Shown here: in pieces, positions 56,304-64,000 of the stretch
Layout: each line of letters opens with the position of its first letter
Numbering within the stretch: the stretch's first letter is position 1
Source: Piscicola geometra
Lineage: Eukaryota > Annelida > Clitellata > Hirudinida > Piscicolidae
Direction: 5' to 3'
Length of the DNA stretch: 64,000 nt
Assembly (NCBI GenBank): GCA_943735955.1
Contig: OX030956.1
Location: 559,501-623,500, forward strand
Program-made: the position numbers and the translations under genes
The notes under the pieces: generated by a model
Told to the model about the DNA's origin: nothing
Databases searched by the model: none
What the model saw: the letters and a program-made list of their open reading frames with translations, nothing else

Positions 56304-59300
56304 CTTTTAAGGTGATGCAATTAAGGAATTAACTAATTTGGGTAATCAATCAATCAAATAAATTTTTATAGCGCTTCTTCCTCAAATTCAGGGTAAAAGT
56401 AATTAAGAAGTTTATCAGCTGTTTGTTTCAAATATTATTTTTTTAAATATGGATACTTTTTTTCATAACATATTGATAAGCACCAATGGTGCTTAGCACC
56501 ATAGGTTTCTATTTATCTTTAAACGTTATAACTTACATATTAAATATCATATTTACATATCAGTATTTTTAAAATTTTATAGCTCAACTTATCAAAACAT
56601 ACTATTTCCACGATGCTGAAAAAGTCATAAAAAATGGAATTTGAAAAATGACAAATGTTAAGACAACAAACTCACTGTGCAATTCCAGAAAACTAAAGTA
56701 TGGATCCAAAAAAGCAAGCTTAACTTGACATTCAAGAGCATATCTATTCACAAAGTATTCTAAAGCACCATGTCATGCGGCTGCCATTATATTGTGAAAT
56801 AAATAAAATAATAAAAAAATAATTATTATTATATAATTTATAAAGCTAAAACGACATTTAGGAATTACATAAACATGTGGGGCATAGACCCCATGATAAA
56901 TGGGCTTTGCAGTATAGCATACATATATCTATGCATGAATGATGGATTGATTCAGTTTATATGAAATACTTAGTCTATATTTATGAAATGCATTAAGATT
57001 CGCTCGATATAAGAAGACCTGCTTATATAATATTTATAGTTACATTATGGTGCCAAGAAGAGTAAAAGTTTTGTTTTTTAAACTTCTCACCTCCTAGTTT
57101 CTTTATTCTCTAGTAAAATTAAACTCTGCCAAGTTCCATTCGAATATTTTTTCATTATTTACCAGTCGCTCAACAACAAGAAAGTCTCGTAATAACCAAC
57201 ATTTTTTGCAGTGTTTCTTGATCTTGTGACTTATTGATAAGCGATCCGAAAGTTATATTATAAAAACTCTTTTAATCAAAAAAATTATTTAAATTATTTT
57301 CCACAAATATACATATATGTATGTCCTATTATATATCATCGTAGTAGTGTCAAAATAGGCTTTTGAGCTCTGATACTCATGCCGGTGACTTTCTACAACT
57401 TGAAGCAATACTTTTTTTGTTCTTTTTGGTTATCCATTCAGCCCCGTACTAAAGGCATTCCACGCTCAACTGCACTGTTGACCCTCCTTCAACGGTTGCC
57501 CTCCTCTGACCAAGGACATAATTCTCGTCGTCATTCCTGCAATATCCTTTAGTAATTTAACGTCAAAAATACTTCGAAGAAAGTTTAATTATTTTCCATA
57601 TCTTACTTTAAACTTTAAATCATGACAAATCTTAGACGCCAATTCATTACCCCATTTATTAACATTCAAAAAAAGTGAAATTGTATTCGACATATTCAAG
57701 ATCAATTGGCCTATGCTGAATTATAAAAGTTTATTTAATTTATATATATAAATTCGAAAGCTTCAGAATTTGTGGAAGAAAATGAGTGTTTTCAAACTCT
57801 AGGATTCCTGAAATGAAAGGGTAGGTATGATTTGCTAAGCTATCTGAATACGAAATATTAAAAATAATGTGATTAAAACCTTCCACAGACAACGTTTATA
57901 AAAAACATCAAAATACGCAGATAAATGGATCGAAAAGAGTAAATGTTCGTATTAAAATATATATAAGAAATTTTTAAATACCCCGAAGTTAAGTTCGCGG
58001 TATAAAAAATGAGAAGAAATGAAGAACAACGACGTTCATGAGTGGAGGGTGCATCGGACACGAAGGTTTCAGGAACATTGAGACGATATCGAAGTGGGCA
58101 ACGCTACAAACGCCTTTCGAACACGAATTCCGATGAGAAAATCAGAGGAAACGAGCAAAGTCAGCAGCAACAACGCCGTGCATGAAAAGTAAATATATTC
58201 AAAAAAGGTACATGCATGAAAACAAATTCAAATGCAGAAAAAGTTTGAAAAGATAGATAAAGTTTTCTAGTTTTCAACAGAATCTCTCGTTTTGTAAGGC
58301 ATGTGTTCGAAGCCGTACTGTGCTGCAATAAAGTTATGACTTACCTATCAGGTATGAATATGTTCTATATATAAGTCCGTTTATTGTCTTTATAGACCAT
58401 TCTTTTTTATAATAGTTTTGGAACATTATATTAACATTTATAGCGTTATATATTGATCCGTTTGTCAGACATTTGCCACACTTTATCAGCGTCTTTTGAG
58501 TGAGACATGAAAGGAAATCTACAGTGATGATGACGTACCAGCTCATAAAAACATATTCAATAAATCCTAAAAATTAAAACAAACTGGCAGTTGGAGTTAC
58601 AAGAATAACTGATTGGAGAAAAAACATCGAGTAAGATGAAAGAGAAGGACGAGGCTGTGGAGGCAACACACGCTTATTGGTTTCTTATTGCGCCGCAGAG
58701 TTTATTGCCTGAGACAACTTGCAGAGGCCTCACAAGAAGTTGCATACGGGAGATGCTGGAAGGGGGCAGGTAATCCGAAATGCACCCCCTGCCGAGGAGA
58801 AGAAATTTTTGATATTGGTGTCACAATTCCGTATTTACAGTGCAGTGTTTGCTTCTTTGAAAAACAATGAACTCTTCAAAGGCATGTTAGTTCTTTCAGA
58901 TCATGCATTGAAAAAAAATATATAAAAGAAAAATTCATCAGTTAATAATAATAATAATAACAACAACAATAATAAGAATAAACAAGTTTCTTGATGACTG
59001 CGATGTGACCAGGATGGAGAGGGCAAACTTACATAGACACTGAGGAGTCAGAAGAACTCAAGACTCTGGCAGTGTGGCGAGTCTAAGGGTTTGTTGTGCA
59101 TTTCTTCGCTGGACTTTTATTGAAAAGAAACAATGAAATATGCTGAAGGGCAGGAAGCGTGTGCAAGTAATGAAATGAGAGAGTAGTGGAGGTTGATCTA
59201 GTTATTACTGGCATTCTGCAGAACAAAAAGGGCGTCAAGAAATCACAAAATGTAAATAGCTTCTGGCAAGAAATGATGTTTATAACACATTTCCATTAGT

Positions 59301-59423
59301 ATAATTCTTCGATGTTATTGAAAATAGATATAAAAATATGCACATTTTAAATGATTGAAAACCAGATCTCGAAAAAAAGCGGGAAAAACAGATCGATTTG
59401 TAGAGGCGAGCAGTTTCAGCGCC
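56304..59423. other. Region between reductase and kinase genes
   Basis: About 3 kb without a secure gene. The 5' exons of the reductase-like gene and the 3' UTR of the kinase (AATAAA on the minus strand near 59115) should lie here. A SINE-like tail is at 56344-56393. A minus-strand stretch at 57440-57538 reads GQRRATVEGGSTVQLSVECL between plausible splice sites and could be an exon, but I recognise no family. Confidence 0.4.
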
Positions 59424-62400
59424 TCAGTTGGGTGACTCGTGCGGATGGGAAGTGGCAGGCAAGAGTCGGTAAGGAGGACGCTGCATGACTGCTTCGTGTG
59501 TGGTGGAGACTGGTGGTGAGAAGGGGGTCGGTGAAGCTGTCACTGTGGTGGTTAAGGGTGAAAGTGAAGGTAAAGTCACAGTGGTGGTTAGGGATGGCTG
59601 TGAGTTGAATGACGACTGAATGAGGTTTGTTGCTGTTGGAGGGGTCTCTCCTTTGGAGTCAACCATGATTAGGGAAAGTTCATCCCGTCGAGTGTTCAGT
59701 TGAGCGTCACCGACTCTTTCCTGGAAGCTGTAGTGACTTGCGCGCTGAAACGAGGGCTCAAAAATCGCGTTTTGATCACCTGAATGCGCTGTGTACTGAT
59801 TATTATCTTGAAGTTTGGACTGGGAGGATGCATGGATGGAGCTCGATGAAGGTGGATTGGACTTCGGAGGGGGATGGACCACCACCGGCTGAAGTGGAGG
59901 GGGGAGGGGGCTTGGTGAGGGATGCAGGAAAAGATGTTTGAGCGAGCGGTGGTGGTTCGAAAGACCGATGCAGTGCTTGGAAAGGCCTTTGAGAATCTTG
60001 ATCTCCCTGAGAAGTCTCTTCACATGTCCCACTTTGCTGATGCCCAGGTCCTGCAGGTTGCATCGAGTTGTGTGGCGTTGACTGTTGCAAACAAATAAGT
60101 TTTTAAAACTCTGCCAATATGAACCTTTTCAAAATGAAAAAAATACTCATAAATTTTGAGCAGAAACAACTATGAATTCGACATTAATTCTTAAACTTTT
60201 GAAACTTTCAAGCCTGAATCTCACAAAAACTGGAACTAAGCGACCAAATACCTTCAAGTCATTGCGCTGCAGATTGATCAGCTCAGCTCCATGCACCTCG
60301 TGTTTGCGGAAGTTTTCAGCATACGTTTCCAGGTCGATGGAGGCGAGCCACTTGTCGACGTCTGCCGAAGTCCACTCCCTTACGGAAGCCACTGTGGTAG
60401 TGGTCAAGTGGGTGGTGGTGAGATGGCTGATTTTGAGATGAAGCTGACCAGATAGGCGCAATTAAGCTTCTTGTCGAGAAACAAAGCAATATCATGAACG
60501 ACTAACGATTCAATCTTTCCTTCTTCTCGCTTTCCGTTCGTTTCCAATTCTTAAGAGCTTCTTCAAAAGCCTTGAAAAGAAATATTTAATTCAAGTTAAC
60601 AAAAATAATTCAATGAAAAATTATTTTTAATTTTGACTAATGAGTTATAAAGCCTCAGGTAAAAATATTTTTTTCAAGTAAAAAAAATCCCAAAAAAGTA
60701 ATTTTAATTTAGGCCAAATAGTTATAAGGTCATCAGACCCTGTCTCTGGTCAAGAGTTGGGCTCGGTTCTTGTGTCTGATCCAGATGACACCAGGGTTCT
60801 GGATCCACGCCTCTCCATCCACCTGCACGGGGATTCCTTCATCTCCTATGATCGTTATCCTCACTGACCTGCACTGCAGTCATTTACGTGGAAAGCATTT
60901 AGATGATTTCTTTAACTGGTCTTTTATATTGCTATAAACTATTTGAAAATATATAATTCAGTTTATTAATTACTGTAATGCATTTAGAAAGAATTTTCAA
61001 CTACTCATCAACTAAATCATTCACCATGACGACAATAATTTAGAACTACTCATTTACGAGTCGTCACCCAGGCAACCTGTGCAATGCGGTGTTTCTGGAG
61101 GTTGATCACTCGGGAGATGCCCAGCTGGATGCTGCCGAAGACTGCCACCACCTCGAGAATCTTGTCGTCCGAAGAAGGCGCCAGGAAGTACTGGCAAAGT
61201 GGTGTAGCGGTCTACATTTCATAGCTTCCCATTAATAGGCACGCACTTTGTACCTTTGCACTTGCCTCACAGACAGGCCCTGGATATTACCTGGACATTT
61301 CCTTTGTCTCGTGTACCCTATATAAGGAAGCTATCTTGTAAATAAAACTCTCTCTCTCTCTCTCTCTTGTGTCTCTGAACTCTTAGCTCGTTATAATTGG
61401 TGACCCGACGTGATGAGTGGGTCTCTGAAAGACGTTGTTAAAGTAGGAGGAGTTGACGAACGGGAGACAGGGCAGGATGGCGAAGAGACCTTCTGCAGGC
61501 AGTGCTAGCAGCAGGTTGCCAATTTGAGATATGATTTCCTGAATCTCTTGGTTGCTCCTCAGCGAGAACTGTATGTTGTTAGTGTTGTTAGCTTAGACTT
61601 TTGTCCCACCAACAAGAACCTCAACGTCTCCTGGAAGCCTATCTTGAAGAGGATGACAGGCACTTCGGGTGAGTGGGTGGTCAGGTGGTTGAGCACACGT
61701 GAGCGCAGATTCGAAGGAGGGCGAAATGAGGAGCAAGTGCTGCAGGTTGTGGAAGAGTTGTGGGTTGGTAATCTCACTGCCCAATGACACCCCTCCCTCA
61801 CTCCTCCCTCCATCACGCTGTAGAGACACTCACACACCAACTCCACTGTCCTCTTGATTATTGATTCGTTGCACGAGGGTGGCAAGTGAGGCTCGATGAG
61901 GGGGAAGTGGTCGCGGGAGAGATGGAGGCAGCAGTGCGCGATGATGGAGAGGCACGTGCGTTGGCCGCTGATCGAGAAGAAGTCGATGAAGATGAGGCAA
62001 GTCGCTATGCCGTCCTGCTTGAGGATGTTCTTGGCGTGTTTCTTGAAGGCGATCTGCAACACCTGCAGGAACTGCTCTATTGCCTGCAACTTATCGAGCA
62101 GGGTGGGGATGGCATCGACGAAGAGGAGCGAGTGCCTGGGCACAATGTCCACGATGTGCAGAAGAGCCCTCGACGAGTGCAGCATTATCTCGGAGTTGAT
62201 CGACTTCTTGAGAGTCTTCATGAGTGCACTGATGCACTTATTGACAGGAAACGACGCCAAAATGGCTGACGCCATTTCTCAAATTCTCTTACCAAAGATC
62301 GAGAATTGGAATAACGACATGGCGAAAAGTATCCCGTCATCATCATCATCATCATCATCTGCTGCTGCTCATCATTATCATCACCACCACAACAACAACA

Positions 62401-62966
62401 AAAACAACAACCTCACTCTCAATCTGCTAACAACAACGACTACCAGCTCATCGGACGACCCGAATACTCAACAGCCACCTCCAATCCACACAAGGTCCGG
62501 CAGAAGGGTGCATTGGGCAAAGAATTTGGAAGATTACGCAACTTGACTCATCCATTTGTCTATCAACCGTCCATCAAACATGCTAACCACGTCTTCATCA
62601 TCATTTTCAGAACTACCCACTTCTCGTCGTCATCGTCGTTTTCTCTTGCATCCTCACTCACTTTTTTGAGTTCACAAAACACTGCAACATGCACCACTGC
62701 AACATGCACCACTGCAGCATGCACCACTGCAGCATGCACCACTGCAACATGCACCACTGCAACAACAACAATTGCATCAAAAAACTGCTTCTTCGTTCGC
62801 CAGTACTTTCTGGTGGGGGAGTATCGTAGCGGTCTACATTTCATAGCTTCCCATTAATAGGCACGCACTTTGAACCTTTGCACTTGGCTCACCAGACAGG
62901 CCCTGGATATTACCTGGACATTTCCTTTGTCTCGTGTACCCTATATAAGGAAGCTATCTTGTAAAT

Positions 62967-63020
<54 letters not shown>

Positions 63021-64000
63021 TCTCTGAACTCTTAGCTCGTAATAGTGGGAAAATGAGCTGAAGTGAAAGTTCTGATATGGACTTTCATTAATCTTAAAAG
63101 CGTACAAATCAATTTATTTATTAATATGAACTTTTATTAAGCTTAAAATTTTATTTATTTATTTGTGGCGCTTAAGTCAGCAAAAAACTCACACCATCCT
63201 CCTTGAAGCCTCCCCAGAAGTTGATGCCTCCCATGTAACTGCAGTGAGCGAGAAAGCTGTCAACGCAGGTCATGATGAAGACATTTTCACGTTTTCATTT
63301 CAAGTTTTGAAACTTCCCACATCTAGAGCATTGAAATGTTTCAAAGCGATTACCTCGGAATGTTGAGGACGACAATTCCCTGGAGATTCGGCAGTGGAAT
63401 CAGCTTGCCATCGCACTCCAATCTCACCTTCTGGTCGAGGTTTTTGTGTGTTCTCTGCAGCACCTCCTTGCCTCCCAGCACTCCGTACCTGCGATATTGA
63501 TTGATTGAAGATAAAAGATGTGTCGTGAAAAAAAAAATTTGAAAAAATGTATTTAAAAATAATAATTTAAAACTGTATAATTTAAATGTATTCAAAAATA
63601 ATAATTTAAAACTGTATAATTTAAATGTATTTATATAAAAAATAACTATATTTTATTTTGAATCAGGAGAGAAGCAAGTAAATGGAATGAACGGGTCAGT
63701 TGAGCTCCTGCNNNNNNNNNNNNNNNNNNNNNNNNNNNNNNNNNNNNNNNNNNNNNNNNNNNNNNNNNNNNNNNNNNNNNNNNNNNNNNNNNNNNNNNNN
63801 NNNNNNNNNNNNNNNNNNNNNNNNNNNNNNNNNNNNNNNNNNNNNNNNNNNNNNNNNNNNNNNNNNNNNNNNNNNNNNNNNNNNNNNNNNNNNNNNNNNN
63901 NNNNNNNNNNNCTGCACCTGCAAGCTCTCACCACATCATGTTCTTGGTCCTGCTGCGGCACTTGTCGGGTGCTCCTCTCGCTTGTTGTGGAAGTCCAGGG
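59424..64000 (-). CDS. Diacylglycerol kinase, delta/eta type with SAM domain (C-terminal part)
   Basis: This kinase phosphorylates diacylglycerol to phosphatidic acid and so ends DAG signalling. Exons on the minus strand are 64000(continues)-63932, 63488-63354, 63238-63193, 61190-61077, 60873-60739, 60570-60507, 60391-60252 and 60050-59424. They encode the accessory part of the catalytic region: [63 protein letters not shown] and [17 protein letters not shown] domain follows ([20 protein letters not shown] to KVGHVKRLL), as in DGK delta/eta, where it drives self-association. A Pro/Ser/Thr-rich tail of about 190 residues ends at a stop at 59424. The exon at 63932-64000 reads FHNKREEHP and then needs a one-base shift to continue [13 protein letters not shown] 200-N gap lies in the adjacent intron, and an LTR element in the intron after exon 63193-63238. 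Confidence 0.93.
61203..61394 (+). repeat. 5' LTR
   Basis: The 192-bp repeat begins TGTAGCGGTC and contains a TATA box (CCTATATAAGG, near 61317), AATAAA (61340) and a (CT)n run. Compared with the 3' LTR it differs by about four substitutions, one single-base indel and the length of the CT run. Confidence 0.88.
61397..61415 (+). other. Probable tRNA primer-binding site
   Basis: TTGGTGACCCGACGTG follows the 5' LTR by two bases. It starts with TGG, the complement of the CCA end of a tRNA, as expected for reverse-transcription priming. The primer tRNA was not identified. A start codon (ATG 61413) follows at once. Confidence 0.7.
61470..62265 (-). pseudogene. TRIP12-like E3 ubiquitin ligase fragment (retrocopied, broken)
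   Basis: Read on the minus strand, the fragment matches the armadillo-repeat region of TRIP12/UFD4-type HECT ligases: [16 protein letters not shown], then [60 protein letters not shown], and [20 protein letters not shown]. In family proteins this stretch lies before the WWE domain. No intron interrupts it, so it derives from a spliced transcript. At least three frame changes break the reading frame, and it lacks the WWE and HECT domains, so it cannot make a ligase. It is antisense to the element that carries it and sense with the surrounding kinase gene. Confidence 0.8.
62425..62546 (+). pseudogene. Remnant of retroelement polyprotein C-terminus
   Basis: The plus-strand frame ending at 62546 contains Thr-Arg-Ser-Gly-Arg-Arg shortly before its stop. 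This type of ending is common at the tail of Gypsy-class polyproteins. It lies about 270 bp before the 3' LTR and supports the plus orientation. No catalytic domain remains. Confidence 0.5.
62682..62775 (+). repeat. 15-bp repeat inside the LTR element
   Basis: Six copies of ACTGCAACATGCACC with A/G variation (CAACATG/CAGCATG), just upstream of the purine tract. Confidence 0.9.
62813..62822 (+). other. Polypurine tract candidate
   Basis: GGTGGGGGAG directly precedes the 3' LTR, the expected place for plus-strand DNA priming. It is short and holds one T. Confidence 0.55.
62825..63043 (+). repeat. 3' LTR
   Basis: The 219-bp partner of the 5' LTR starts CGTAGCGGTC (the first base is changed from T) and has a CT run about 26 bp longer. 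The TATA box and AATAAA are conserved. Confidence 0.88.
63712..63911. other. Assembly gap (200 N)
   Basis: Exactly 200 Ns, which usually marks a scaffold join of unknown length. It falls inside the kinase intron between the exons at 63932-64000 and 63354-63488. Confidence 0.99.

Larger units (their letters stand above)
61198..63048 (+). mobile_element. Short LTR retroelement carrying a TRIP12-like gene fragment
   Basis: Two near-identical LTRs (61203-61394 and 62825-63043) are flanked by the 5-bp direct repeat AGTGG (61198-61202 and 63044-63048). The 5' LTR is followed by a primer-binding-type sequence, and the 3' LTR is preceded by a purine run. The roughly 1.43-kb interior has no intact gag, protease, reverse transcriptase or integrase. 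It contains a short frame opening at ATG 61413, an antisense TRIP12-like fragment, a remnant resembling the end of a Gypsy-type polyprotein (62470-62546), and a 15-bp repeat. The element is in plus orientation, antisense to the kinase gene, and must have moved with enzymes from another element. Confidence 0.85.

Noticed and set aside
58090..58190. Possible signal peptide (ALLLLTLLVSSDFLIG) on the minus strand
   Set aside because: No in-frame ATG precedes it, and no splice site links it convincingly to the reductase-like gene, though a missing 5' exon in this area remains possible.
61559..62275. 238-codon ORF as a functional nested gene
   Set aside because: TRIP12 similarity moves between frames at least three times, and the fragment lies between LTRs without WWE or HECT domains, so it is a captured, dead fragment.

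Overview
This is nuclear DNA from an animal. It contains split genes with standard GT-AG introns, five intact tRNA-Gly(TCC) genes, polyadenylation signals, SINE-like elements, a hAT DNA transposon and an LTR retroelement. The gene set (Cys-loop anion channel, SLC22 carrier, DOMON/cytochrome b561 reductase, CLASRP, FAU, SAM-type diacylglycerol kinase) is metazoan. The AT-rich background and very uneven intron sizes (about 60 bp to over 10 kb) suggest an invertebrate, probably a protostome. I cannot name the species. All gene models come from reading splice sites and reading phase by eye.

Layout, left to right. 1-963 is a minisatellite. 1647-4136 (-) is an AGPAT3/4/5-type acyltransferase whose 3' end was not found. 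4681-4751 is the first tRNA-Gly. 5844-10145 (+) is a complete SLC22-type transporter of ten exons. 11547-39936 (+) is a glycine/glutamate-receptor-like chloride channel subunit. Its long introns hold four more tRNA-Gly copies, a 1.66-kb hAT relic with a perfect 8-bp target duplication, and a 2-kb minisatellite touching a splice acceptor. 40033-41297 (-) is a small four-exon gene resembling ATPase PAAT. 41853-50390 (+) is CLASRP, an SR-like splicing factor with about twenty exons and introns full of trinucleotide repeats. 50666-51255 (-) is FAU (ubiquitin-like/eS30). 51992 to about 56303 (-) is a ferric-chelate-reductase-1-like gene. 59424-64000 (-) is the C-terminal half of a diacylglycerol kinase delta/eta, running off the window past a 200-N gap.

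The neighbours do not form one pathway; they are ordinary housekeeping, signalling and transport genes. The unusual content lies in the repeats. First, 61203-63043 is a short LTR element with LTRs of 192 and 219 bp, a primer-binding site, a purine tract and a 5-bp target duplication. Most of its interior is an antisense, intronless, frameshifted piece of a TRIP12-like ubiquitin-ligase gene. It sits 12 bp from a splice acceptor of the kinase gene and splits that intron's pyrimidine tract. Second, several minisatellites contain copies of the adjacent splice site. The clearest case is in the acyltransferase gene, where a roughly 31-bp repeat re-creates the exon-3 splice donor more than ten times. 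Third, the convergent channel and PAAT-like genes appear to share one near-palindromic, two-way polyadenylation signal.
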